Assembly: GCF_040274945.1 (NCBI RefSeq)
Contig: NZ_JBEMAR010000011.1
Coordinates: forward strand, 51,300 to 115,299
Reading direction: 5' to 3'
DNA from: Carnobacterium_B sp040274945
Lineage (GTDB): Bacteria; Bacillota; Bacilli; Lactobacillales; Carnobacteriaceae
DNA length: 64,000 nucleotides
Below the pieces are notes generated by a model. It was given only the letters and a program-made list of their open reading frames with translations, was not told the origin of the DNA and made no database searches. A program made the position numbers and the translations under genes. Shown here in pieces: positions 36,847-45,950 of the stretch (position 1 is its first letter; the number at the start of each line of letters is the position of its first letter).

Positions 36847-38271
36847 ATGATGACTAAAGAAGACATGACTCCAAGAGAGATCGTTGCTGAGTTAGATAAA
36901 TACATTATTGGACAAACAATGGCTAAAAAGTCAGTTGCTGTCGCCCTACGCAACCGACAAAGACGTTTAAAATTAAATGAAGATATGCAAAAAGAAATCA
37001 CGCCTAAAAATTTATTAATGATTGGTGCAACAGGGGTTGGTAAAACAGAGATTGCGCGACGTTTAGCTACCATTGTTCAAGCGCCCTTTGTAAAAGTGGA
37101 AGCTACTAAATTCACAGAAGTTGGATACATTGGACGAGATGTTGAATCCATGGTGCGTGATTTAGTAGAAGCGTCGATTCAAATTGTAGAAAAACAACAG
37201 TACTCACAAGTTTTTTCTCGAGCAGAAAAAAATGCCATTGAGCGTATCGTAAAACTATTGATACCAGGAATCAAAAAAGAAAAACGCCAAAATACGAGTA
37301 GCAACCCTTTTGAATCGATGTTTAAAACCATGGGTGTAGATCCTAATCAATTAGCCCCACAAGCTGAAGAAGAGGAAGAAGAAGTAACAGAAGCCATTTC
37401 AACAGACCGTGAAAAAATGAAACAACAAATTCGTCATGGCCTTTTAGATGAAAGAGAACTGACGATACAAGTAGAAAGTCAAAAAAAATCAATGAACTCT
37501 CCTATGGGTGCCGGATTGGAACAAATGGGTATTGATTTAAATGAAACATTAGGTGCATTACGTCCGAAGTCTAAAGTTAAACGGACGGTTACTGTAAAGA
37601 AAGCCATTGAATTGTTTACCCAAGAAGAATCAGCTAAATTAGTCAATCAAGAAGACATCCAGTCAATGGCTGTAGATCTGGCTCAAAATGCTGGTATTAT
37701 CTTCATAGACGAGTTTGATAAAATCACTTCTAAAAATGAAAATAGTGGAACTGTCTCTCGAGAAGGTGTCCAACGAGACATATTGCCAATCGTTGAGGGG
37801 TCACAAGTTAGCACAAAATATGGTCCGATTCAAACAGACCATATCCTATTTATTGCTTCTGGAGCATTTCATGTTTCTAAACCAAGTGACTTGATTCCAG
37901 AATTGCAAGGAAGATTTCCTATTCGTGTAGAGTTGGATGACCTCACCAAAGAAGATTTTGTTAAGATTCTAACAGAACCAAATAATGCGTTACTCAAACA
38001 ATATATTGCGATGTTAGGGACTGAAAATGTCAATATCACATTTACGTATGAATCGATTGAACGGTTAGCTGCAATTGCTTATCAAGTAAATCATGAAACG
38101 GATAATATCGGAGCCAGACGTTTGCATACGATTTTAGAAAAATTACTAGAAGATTTATTATTTGAAGCACCCGATATGCAAATGGGAGACATTACCATTA
38201 CTGAAAATTATGTCAATGAAAAAATCGAACACATTGTAGAAGACAAAGATTTAAGTCGCTACATTTTATAA
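36847..38271 (+). CDS. hslU: ATP-dependent protease ATPase subunit HslU (ClpY)
   Basis: AAA+ unfoldase partner of HslV. The 474-residue protein has Walker A GATGVGKT, Walker B IIFIDEFDK, the inserted I-domain (about residues 110-230, Glu-rich) and the C-terminal sensor region with GARRLHTILE. The C-terminus SRYIL matches the family, which inserts into HslV. AAGGAG lies eight bases before the ATG. Confidence 0.96.
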   Translation: MMTKEDMTPREIVAELDKYIIGQTMAKKSVAVALRNRQRRLKLNEDMQKEITPKNLLMIGATGVGKTEIARRLATIVQAPFVKVEATKFTEVGYIGRDVESMVRDLVEASIQIVEKQQYSQVFSRAEKNAIERIVKLLIPGIKKEKRQNTSSNPFESMFKTMGVDPNQLAPQAEEEEEEVTEAISTDREKMKQQIRHGLLDERELTIQVESQKKSMNSPMGAGLEQMGIDLNETLGALRPKSKVKRTVTVKKAIELFTQEESAKLVNQEDIQSMAVDLAQNAGIIFIDEFDKITSKNENSGTVSREGVQRDILPIVEGSQVSTKYGPIQTDHILFIASGAFHVSKPSDLIPELQGRFPIRVELDDLTKEDFVKILTEPNNALLKQYIAMLGTENVNITFTYESIERLAAIAYQVNHETDNIGARRLHTILEKLLEDLLFEAPDMQMGDITITENYVNEKIEHIVEDKDLSRYIL

Positions 38272-38292
38272 AAAGAATGGTGGAGGCTTCTC

Positions 38293-39102
38293 ATGAATGA
38301 TTTACTGCAAAAAATGCGAAAAATTAATTATTTGTTACAAACAAAAGGTGGCGTAGTAAAGACGGATTCTTCAACAGATGGAGAATTAGCTTTCACTGAT
38401 ATGGCGATTGTATTAGGCGATATTCTTAATGCAAACACCTATTTGATTGATGACGCTGGAAATTTACTCGGCTATCATGAAAAACATGAAATCAATAACG
38501 AACGTGTGAAACAAATGTTAGTGGATGAAAAGTTCCCCGAAAAATACACACGCAGTATGTTGGAAATTTATGAAACAAGAGCCAATATTGATATTGAAAG
38601 TGACTATACCGTCTTTCCGATTGAAACAAGAGATATGTTTGTAGAGGGCTTGACGACAGTCATACCTGTATTTGTAGCAGGTCAGCGATTAGGGACACTT
38701 TTACTCGCGCGCTTGCAGCCAGTGTTTGATGACACTGATTTAATCTTAGGGGAACATGCAGCAACGGTTGTTGGAATAGAGATTTTGTTTAAGAAGTCTA
38801 CTCAAATCGCTGAATCTGCTCGTAATACGGCAACTGTACAGATGGCGATCAAGACGCTGTCTTATAGTGAACTAAAGGCTATCAAGGCTATTTTTGAAGA
38901 ATTAGACGGTACTGAAGGTCGCATAACCGCTTCTAATGTAGCAGATAAAGTTGGCATCACCCGTTCGGTCATTGTTAATGCCTTACGTAAGTTAGAATCT
39001 GGCGGCATTATTGAATCCAGATCATTAGGAATGAAAGGCACCTATATTAAAGTACAGAACGAAAAATTTATTGATGCATTGGAGAAAGAATCGATTTATT
39101 AA
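38293..39102 (+). CDS. codY: GTP-sensing pleiotropic repressor CodY
   Basis: Global regulator of amino-acid metabolism and virulence genes responding to branched-chain amino acids and, in Bacillus, GTP. The 269-residue protein has the N-terminal GAF domain (1-155) and a C-terminal winged helix with ASNVADKVGITRSVIVNALR (about residues 215-234). It is the last gene of the xerC-hslVU-codY cluster, followed by a terminator. Confidence 0.96.
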   Translation: MNDLLQKMRKINYLLQTKGGVVKTDSSTDGELAFTDMAIVLGDILNANTYLIDDAGNLLGYHEKHEINNERVKQMLVDEKFPEKYTRSMLEIYETRANIDIESDYTVFPIETRDMFVEGLTTVIPVFVAGQRLGTLLLARLQPVFDDTDLILGEHAATVVGIEILFKKSTQIAESARNTATVQMAIKTLSYSELKAIKAIFEELDGTEGRITASNVADKVGITRSVIVNALRKLESGGIIESRSLGMKGTYIKVQNEKFIDALEKESIY

Positions 39103-39121
39103 TGAATTTTTATAGTATACT

Positions 39122-39163
39122 AAGTAATCCTTTAACTTATCATTAGTAAAGGATTGCTTTTTT
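39122..39163 (+). terminator. Terminator of codY
   Basis: AAGTAATCCTTTA / TAAAGGATTGCTT stem followed by six T. Confidence 0.85.
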
Positions 39164-39221
39164 ACATCCGTATATTTTGGTAAAGATAGAGAATGAGTTG
39201 CAAATGAGGAGGCAAACAAAA

Positions 39222-40097
39222 ATGATCACATTAAAGAACGATCTGTTAACGGTATCTATTTCTACAAAGGGTGCTGAACTTCAAAGTATCAAACGTACGG
39301 ATGAAGGATTAGAATACTTATGGCAAGGAGACCCAGCTTTTTGGGGCAGAAAAGCGCCTGTTTTATTTCCAGTTGTAGGGCGTTTAAAAAATGATGAATA
39401 CCGGTACAATGGAAAAACATATGCCTTGAATCAACACGGGTTTGCAAGAGATAGTGACTTTCAAGTAGAAGAACAAACAGAGACAACGGTGCGGTTAACG
39501 ACCACTTCTTCATTGCAGACAAAAGAACACTATCCATTTGATTTTCAATTATCGTTAACGTATACCCTAGAGAAAAACACGGTTAACGTCAGCTATTTTG
39601 TAAAAAACACACACGAATCTGAAGTGATGTATTTTTCTATTGGAGGTCACCCTGGATTCAATGTTCCACTGACTAGTGATACCACGTTTGAAGATTATTA
39701 TTTAACGTTTTTACCTAGACGATCTCGTCGCCAAATTCCATTAGTCGGTCCATACTTAGATTTAGAAAGTACCACGTTAGCTCAAACCAATACAGAGATC
39801 GATTTAAAAAGAGCCTTATTTGATAATGATGCTCTGATCTATGAAACCAAAGGAAAAAATATTTTTTCAATTAACTCTGAAAAAACAACTCATTCCGTAT
39901 CAATCGCTTTTGAAGGCTTTCCCTATACAGGTATCTGGTCTCCTCCTAAAAAAGAAGCTCCTTTTGTTTGTATCGAGCCTTGGTATGGTCTTGCAGATTC
40001 AAGTGAATTTACAGGTGAGTTGAAAGACAAACTTGGTATACAACAACTAGAGGGTTCAGAATCATTTTCTGCTAACTATACAATCTCTCTAACTTAA
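39222..40097 (+). CDS. Aldose 1-epimerase family protein (LacX-like)
   Basis: A 291-residue galactose-mutarotase-fold protein. It has GAELQSIKR, PVLFPVVGRLKND, LNQHGFARDSDF and SIGGHPGFNVPL, the pattern of the LacX/YeaD-like branch rather than classical GalM. It probably interconverts sugar anomers; the sugar is unknown. The start at 39222 has GAGGAGG ten bases upstream. It lies alone between codY and the convergent plsY. Confidence 0.85.
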   Translation: MITLKNDLLTVSISTKGAELQSIKRTDEGLEYLWQGDPAFWGRKAPVLFPVVGRLKNDEYRYNGKTYALNQHGFARDSDFQVEEQTETTVRLTTTSSLQTKEHYPFDFQLSLTYTLEKNTVNVSYFVKNTHESEVMYFSIGGHPGFNVPLTSDTTFEDYYLTFLPRRSRRQIPLVGPYLDLESTTLAQTNTEIDLKRALFDNDALIYETKGKNIFSINSEKTTHSVSIAFEGFPYTGIWSPPKKEAPFVCIEPWYGLADSSEFTGELKDKLGIQQLEGSESFSANYTISLT

Positions 40098-40103
40098 ATA
40101 CAG

Positions 40104-40140
40104 ACAAAAAGGAACTGAGACATGATGTCCCAGTTCCTTT
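40104..40140. terminator. Terminator shared by the epimerase gene and plsY
   Basis: AAAGGAACTG / CAGTTCCTTT stem; the T-run is better on the minus strand, so it serves plsY at least. Confidence 0.7.
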
Positions 40141-40154
40141 GATGTTACGTTCTA

Positions 40155-40775
40155 TTAAAAAGAATCTTTCTCATCTTTTTTATACCCTAAACCAAATGGA
40201 ACTTTACTTTCTGTACCGTTCCGAATACGTTTAATATTTTCTCGATGTCTATAAATAATAAAGAGGGTTAAGATAAATGCAATGGTTGTTAAAATCCAAT
40301 CCCCTATAATTAAACTCGAAAGGGTAATAAGTGGTAATGAGATCATACTTGACAGACTTACCATTCTAGTTAAGAATAATAAGACTAAGAATAGACAGAC
40401 ACTATAAATAAAGAATGGCGGGTTGTAGGCTAACAAAACACCTGCACTTGTGGCGACCGCCTTGCCACCTTTAAATTGAGCAAATATGGGGTACGTATGA
40501 CCGAGGATAGCTCCTAAACCGATCACCATTGGGTTGATTGGCACATGAAAAAATAAAGGCAAACAAGCAGCCAGTGTTCCTTTTAATACATCAGCTAACA
40601 ATACGACCGTTCCAGCAGTTTTCCCTAGCACTCTAAATGTATTCGTTGTTCCAGAGTTTCCACTGCCAAACTGACGAATATCTTTTCCGTAAATCTTTTT
40701 CCCGACCCAAACACCTGAAGGGATCGAACCTAATAGATAAGCAATAATAAACATGAGTATGATTTTAATCAACAA
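40155..40775 (-). CDS. plsY: Acyl-phosphate:glycerol-3-phosphate acyltransferase PlsY
   Basis: Integral membrane acyltransferase making lysophosphatidic acid from acyl-phosphate, the first step of phospholipid synthesis. The 206-residue protein is mostly hydrophobic with the family motifs GSIPSGVWVG, GSGNSGTTNTFR and GHTYPIFAQFKGGKAVAT. The start is one of two consecutive TTG codons after AAGGAG. It is divergent from parE, the usual arrangement in lactobacillales. Confidence 0.94.
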   Translation of the reverse strand: MLIKIILMFIIAYLLGSIPSGVWVGKKIYGKDIRQFGSGNSGTTNTFRVLGKTAGTVVLLADVLKGTLAACLPLFFHVPINPMVIGLGAILGHTYPIFAQFKGGKAVATSAGVLLAYNPPFFIYSVCLFLVLLFLTRMVSLSSMISLPLITLSSLIIGDWILTTIAFILTLFIIYRHRENIKRIRNGTESKVPFGLGYKKDEKDSF

Positions 40776-41055
40776 ATTTCTCTCCTTGAATTGCAGTATA
40801 CATAGTTAGAATAACGTATTCATCATTTTACCATTTATCGTATTAGAAGGCTAGGTAAAAACCGTTTTATTCACAAAGCCCATCGAAAGCTAATTAAGAA
40901 TCATTTCTCTCTTAGCTTGCAATTCAAAAAAATAAATTGTTTAATGAGAAGAGAAATCTTCTTATTTCAAGGCGAACATATTTTCGGTTTTTATAAAAAA
41001 AACTACTGTTTAGTGCTTTCTATTCCTTAAAATATAGAGTATGATTAAAAAGGTG

Positions 41056-41125
41056 CTTCACTAAAATGAAGCAGTTGATTGATGCTAGCATGGGTTAACC
41101 CTGCTGGAGAAATAAAAAGAGACTA
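41056..41125 (+). other. Structured leader segment upstream of parE
   Basis: Within the 467-base plsY-parE gap there is a GCTTCA / TGAAGC hairpin and, just after, AGCA-GGG / CCC-TGCT arms around TTAA (near 41089-41107). No known riboswitch is recognised. A weak promoter may lie near 41020-41045. The rest of the gap is AT-rich without a gene. Confidence 0.35.
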
Positions 41126-41242
41126 GAGAAAACTTTAAGATAAAGCAAGAAACTACTTGTGTTCAGTTAAAATAATGCCCGTTGTTTTGTTGAACAGATA
41201 AGTAGGAATCACTTTATGTTTAAAGCCTTAAGGAGTTTTAGT

Positions 41243-43243
41243 ATGCCAAAAGAGTTAAATAAAGATTATAATGATGATTCAATCCAAGTATTAGAAGGAT
41301 TAGAAGCAGTACGAAAAAGACCAGGTATGTATATCGGTTCTACGGATGCACGTGGGTTGCACCATTTAGTTTACGAAATAGTGGATAATTCAGTTGATGA
41401 AGCGTTATCCGGTTTTGGAACTGAGATAGATGTCACGTTGCACAAAGACAATAGCATCAGTGTCAAAGACAATGGACGCGGTATGCCAATTGGAATGCAT
41501 TCATCTGGAATCCCTACTGTCCAAGTTATTTTCACAGTATTGCATGCAGGAGGTAAATTTGGCCAGGGTGGCTATAAGACTTCAGGAGGTCTGCATGGTG
41601 TGGGCGCAAGCGTGGTTAACGCATTGTCTGAATGGCTTACCGTTACCATCATTCGTGAAGGTGTCCATTACCAACAAAAATTTATTGAGGGTGGAAAACC
41701 CAAAGGATCGCTAAAGAAAATTAAAACCACTAATGAAAAAAATGGAACCATTGTCCATTTCAAACCTGATCCTACGATTTTTACCACAACGAACTTATCG
41801 TACGATGTGTTGGCAGAACGATTACGAGAATCAGCTTTCTTATTAAAAGGTTTGCGTATAACTTTAACCGATGAACGAAACGAACAAGCAGAAGTTTTTT
41901 ATTACGAAGAAGGGATTAAAGAATTTGTCAGTTATTTGAATGAAGACAAAGACAATTTGACACCCGTAGCCTATTTTGAAGGTGAAAATAACGAGATTGA
42001 AGTTGAATTTTCTTTTCAATACAATGACGGCTATTCTGAAACGATTTTATCTTTTGTTAACAACGTACGGACGAAAGATGGTGGTACCCATGAAGCGGGT
42101 ATGAAGACAGCCATCACGAAGACGTTTAATGAATACGCGCGCAAAGTTAATTTACTGAAAGAAAAAGATAAAAACTTAGAAGGTACAGACTTTAGAGAAG
42201 GTCTAGCAGCCGTTATTTCTATTCGTATACCAGAGAATCTTTTGCAATTTGAAGGTCAAACGAAAAGCAAATTAGGTACTCCACAAGCTAGATCAGCTGT
42301 AGAGACAGTTGTCAGTGATCAATTAAACTTTTATTTGATTGAAAATGGCGATCTTAGCCAACAATTGATCCGTAAGGCCTTAAAAGCAAGAGAAGCACGT
42401 GACGCGGCTAGAAAAGCGCGTGAAGAAAGTCGTAATGGCAAGAAGCGCAAAAAAAATGATACCCTTTTGTCTGGTAAATTAACACCGGCTCAAAGTAAAA
42501 ATGCTAAACGGAATGAATTGTACTTGGTAGAGGGAGATTCAGCTGGTGGTTCGGCTAAACAAGGCCGAGACCGTAAATTTCAAGCCATCTTGCCTCTTCG
42601 TGGAAAAGTCATCAACACGGAAAAAGCTAAATTACAAGATGTGATGAAAAACGAAGAAATTAGCACTATGATCTATACGATCGGTGCAGGTGTAGGTCCA
42701 GAATTTGATATTGCAGACTGCAACTACGATAAAATCATCATCATGACCGATGCGGATACCGATGGAGCGCATATTCAAACACTGTTGCTAACTTTCTTTT
42801 ATCGTTACATGAAACCACTTTTTGAAGCAGGAAAAGTTTATTTAGCTTTACCACCGTTATATAAACTATCTAGAGGTATTGGCAAAAAAGAAAAGATTGC
42901 TTATGCATGGACAGATGACGAATTGGTTCAAGTCACAAAAGACTTTGGCAAAAATTATATTTTGCAACGCTACAAAGGGCTGGGTGAAATGAATGCAGAC
43001 CAACTATGGGATACAACGATGAACCCAGATACGCGCACATTGATTCGAGTGAAAATCGATGATGCTGCTCAAGCTGAAAAACGCGTCTCTGTCTTAATGG
43101 GAGATAAAGTAGAACCTAGACGTAAATGGATTGAATCTCATGTAGAGTTTACGTTCGAAGAAGGCGGCAGTATTTTAGAAAACAGTCAAATTATGGATCA
43201 AATTGAAACAGTAGATGAAGGAAGTGTCGAAGATGGAGAATAG
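41243..43243 (+). CDS. parE: DNA topoisomerase IV subunit B
   Basis: ATPase subunit of the decatenase. The 666-residue protein has the GHKL ATPase domain (EIVDNSVDEAL, DNGRGMP, GGLHGVGASVVNAL), the transducer domain, and the Toprim domain (EGDSAGGSAKQGRD and DADTDGAHI). The ATG at 41243 lies seven bases after AAGGAG; an ATG nine codons earlier lacks a site. It overlaps parC by 11 bases. It is distinguished from GyrB by pairing with parC and its position next to plsY. Confidence 0.95.
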   Translation: MPKELNKDYNDDSIQVLEGLEAVRKRPGMYIGSTDARGLHHLVYEIVDNSVDEALSGFGTEIDVTLHKDNSISVKDNGRGMPIGMHSSGIPTVQVIFTVLHAGGKFGQGGYKTSGGLHGVGASVVNALSEWLTVTIIREGVHYQQKFIEGGKPKGSLKKIKTTNEKNGTIVHFKPDPTIFTTTNLSYDVLAERLRESAFLLKGLRITLTDERNEQAEVFYYEEGIKEFVSYLNEDKDNLTPVAYFEGENNEIEVEFSFQYNDGYSETILSFVNNVRTKDGGTHEAGMKTAITKTFNEYARKVNLLKEKDKNLEGTDFREGLAAVISIRIPENLLQFEGQTKSKLGTPQARSAVETVVSDQLNFYLIENGDLSQQLIRKALKAREARDAARKAREESRNGKKRKKNDTLLSGKLTPAQSKNAKRNELYLVEGDSAGGSAKQGRDRKFQAILPLRGKVINTEKAKLQDVMKNEEISTMIYTIGAGVGPEFDIADCNYDKIIIMTDADTDGAHIQTLLLTFFYRYMKPLFEAGKVYLALPPLYKLSRGIGKKEKIAYAWTDDELVQVTKDFGKNYILQRYKGLGEMNADQLWDTTMNPDTRTLIRVKIDDAAQAEKRVSVLMGDKVEPRRKWIESHVEFTFEEGGSILENSQIMDQIETVDEGSVEDGE

Positions 43244-45686
43244 AGCGGATATTCAGGAGTTGACCCTGGAAGAAGTAATGGGAGATCGTTTTGGACGCTA
43301 TTCAAAATATATTATTCAAGAACGAGCTTTACCAGATATTCGGGATGGTTTAAAACCGGTTCAACGCCGAATTTTATATGCAATGAACGTAGAGGGCAAT
43401 ACGGCAGACAAAGGTTTTAGAAAGTCTGCCAAGACAGTCGGAAATGTAATCGGGAATTATCACCCACATGGGGACAGCAGTGTCTATGAGGCGATGGTCC
43501 GATTAAGTCAAGATTGGAAACAACGAGAAGTCTTGATTGAAATGCATGGGAACAACGGGAGTATGGATGGAGATCCACCGGCAGCTATGCGGTATACGGA
43601 AGCACGTCTATCAAAAATATCTGCTGAACTAGTTAGAGATATTGATAAGGAAACCGTTGATTTTGTTCTAAACTTTGATGATACAGATGAAGAACCAACG
43701 GTATTTCCAGCTAGTTACCCTAATTTACTTGTAAATGGGGCTACAGGAATCTCTGCTGGTTACGCAACAGATATCCCTCCTCATAATTTAGGAGAGGTGA
43801 TTGATGCGACGATTCACCTAATTGACCATCCAAATGCATCTGTAACAGATTTAATGCAGCACATTAAAGGACCTGATTTTCCAACTGGAGCTATTCTACA
43901 AGGTGTAGCTGGAATAAAACAAGCTTATGAAACTGGAAAAGGAAAGATTATTGTCCGTTCTAAAACCCGAATCGAAGAAGTTAGAGGCGGCAAAGAACAA
44001 ATCGTAATCAATGAAATTCCATATGAAGTAAATAAAGCTGTTTTAGTTCGTAAAATGGATGAAATTCGGTTGAATAAAAAAGTTGACGGTATTGCTGAAG
44101 TACGTGATGAATCCGATCGTAACGGACTTCAAATTGTGGTTGAATTAAAAAAAGAAGCTAATGCAAATGGGATTTTAAACTATTTATTGAAAAATACTGA
44201 TTTACAAGTTGCTTACAATTTTAATATGGTTGCAATTGATAAACAAAGACCTAAACAATCTGGAATCAATAGAATGCTTGAGGCTTATTTAGAACATAAA
44301 CGAGAAGTGCTTACTAGAAGAACAAATTACAATCTTCGTAAAGCTGAAAGTAGACAACACATCGTTTCTGGTCTCATTAAAGCTTTATCTATTCTAGATC
44401 AAGTCATAGATGCTATTCGTAGCAGTAAAGATAAGAAAAATGCAAAAGAAAATCTGATTGAACGTTTTGATTTTACCGAAATTCAAGCTGAAGCTATTGT
44501 TTCTTTGCAACTGTATCGATTAACAAATACGGATATTACAGCATTAGAAAATGAGGCTGCTTCTTTAGATAAAGCTATCGCATCTTATAACAAAATCTTA
44601 TCAAGTTCTAAAGAACTAGATAAAGTGATGAAAAAAGAATTAGCCGAAGTGAAGAAAAATTACGCTTCACCTCGACTGACCATTATCCAGGATCAAATCG
44701 AAGAATTGAAAATTGATACTGAAGTTCTAATTGCATCTGAAGAAGTTATGGTTTCTGTCACAAAAGAAGGATACATTAAGAGAACCAGTCTGCGTTCATA
44801 CGGTGCTTCTAAACCTAATGAGATGGGAATAAAAGAAGGCGATTATCCACTCTACATTCAACAGCTGAATACATTGAATCATCTTTTGCTATTTACCAGC
44901 AAAGGGAATATCATTTACCGTCCAGTTAATGAAATTTCTGATTTGAAATGGAAAGATATGGGAGAGCATTTATCACAAAATATTGCTTTTTCTGCCGATG
45001 AAACAGTTGTGAAAGTTTTTGGCATTACGCAGCAACTACCTCAAGCAACATTTACCTTTATTACTAAAGAAGGGTACATTAAGCAAACGGCTGTTTCAGA
45101 GTACGTTATTGGACGTAACTATAAAAATAAATCATTTTCAGCAATAAAACTTAAAACAAGTACGGATGAACTGATAAACATTATTTATACAGAAAACCCA
45201 TTGTTAAAAGATGTCTTCTTAGTCACTCATAGAGGATTTGGCTTGCGTTATTCTTTAGAAGAAGTTCCGGTTGTCGGTTCAAAAGCGGCAGGTGTAAAAT
45301 CAATTAACCTTAAAGAAGGCGACTACGTTATAAATGGTGTTTTAATAGATGTTGAAGCCGCTAAAAAAGAATTAATGATTTTAACGCATCGTGGATCGAT
45401 TAAAAAAATGAACATTCTTGATTTTGAATCATTAGGAAGAGCTAAACGAGGGTTATTACTCTTAAGAGAATTAAAGAAAAATCCTCATCGTGTAGCTTTT
45501 GCTTTTGAAGCAACTAAAGAAGACCATTTTGTTATCCTAACTTCGAAAGGGAAAGAAATTTCTCTATCTAGTGCGTCCTACGCTATGAGCGATCGTTATT
45601 CAAACGGATCATTTATCTTGGATGAAGTGGCAGATGGAACACCTATTGAGATCAAAAAGGATTTATTAACTAAAGAGACAAAATAG
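43233..45686 (+). CDS. parC: DNA topoisomerase IV subunit A
   Basis: DNA cleavage subunit of topoisomerase IV, 817 residues, with the catalytic Tyr121 in MRYTEARLS and a C-terminal beta-pinwheel domain. The quinolone-resistance region reads HPHGDSSVYEAM with Ser82 and Glu86, the residues of susceptible enzymes. The start codon lies inside the end of parE; coupling of the two is expected. A strong terminator follows. Confidence 0.96.
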   Translation: MENRADIQELTLEEVMGDRFGRYSKYIIQERALPDIRDGLKPVQRRILYAMNVEGNTADKGFRKSAKTVGNVIGNYHPHGDSSVYEAMVRLSQDWKQREVLIEMHGNNGSMDGDPPAAMRYTEARLSKISAELVRDIDKETVDFVLNFDDTDEEPTVFPASYPNLLVNGATGISAGYATDIPPHNLGEVIDATIHLIDHPNASVTDLMQHIKGPDFPTGAILQGVAGIKQAYETGKGKIIVRSKTRIEEVRGGKEQIVINEIPYEVNKAVLVRKMDEIRLNKKVDGIAEVRDESDRNGLQIVVELKKEANANGILNYLLKNTDLQVAYNFNMVAIDKQRPKQSGINRMLEAYLEHKREVLTRRTNYNLRKAESRQHIVSGLIKALSILDQVIDAIRSSKDKKNAKENLIERFDFTEIQAEAIVSLQLYRLTNTDITALENEAASLDKAIASYNKILSSSKELDKVMKKELAEVKKNYASPRLTIIQDQIEELKIDTEVLIASEEVMVSVTKEGYIKRTSLRSYGASKPNEMGIKEGDYPLYIQQLNTLNHLLLFTSKGNIIYRPVNEISDLKWKDMGEHLSQNIAFSADETVVKVFGITQQLPQATFTFITKEGYIKQTAVSEYVIGRNYKNKSFSAIKLKTSTDELINIIYTENPLLKDVFLVTHRGFGLRYSLEEVPVVGSKAAGVKSINLKEGDYVINGVLIDVEAAKKELMILTHRGSIKKMNILDFESLGRAKRGLLLLRELKKNPHRVAFAFEATKEDHFVILTSKGKEISLSSASYAMSDRYSNGSFILDEVADGTPIEIKKDLLTKETK

Positions 45687-45691
45687 AAAGA

Positions 45692-45721
45692 AGATGTAGC
45701 TTAACAGCTACATCTTTTTTT
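45692..45721 (+). terminator. Terminator of parE-parC
   Basis: GATGTAGCT / AGCTACATC stem with a four-base loop, then seven T. Confidence 0.9.
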
Positions 45722-45867
45722 GTCTGTTTTATAATTAGTATTACAGTTCATGTTTTTGTGAAAAATCGCACGAAAATACACAGATAATAAAAGAAACAAA
45801 ATTCGGGTTAATCCCTTTAAGATAATGTTTATTAAACGTTAAATATTATTTTAGTAACTAAAATTAA

Positions 45868-45895
45868 TTGATTTGTTTTTATTTCGTGTTATAAT
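45868..45895 (+). promoter_or_regulatory. Predicted pflB promoter
   Basis: TTGATT, 16-base spacer, TATAAT, about 55 bases before the pflB start. The 150 bases upstream are AT-rich and might carry redox control sites. Confidence 0.65.
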
Positions 45896-45950
45896 GAGCA
45901 TGAAGAATCTGTTAGATTGGTTCAACGGATAAAAAGGAGGAAGTTTGATT

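Noticed and set aside
45756..45773. Rex-like site TTGTGA with a CACGA half upstream of pflB
   Set aside because: The second half deviates at several positions from the TTCACAA consensus, and it is far from the promoter.
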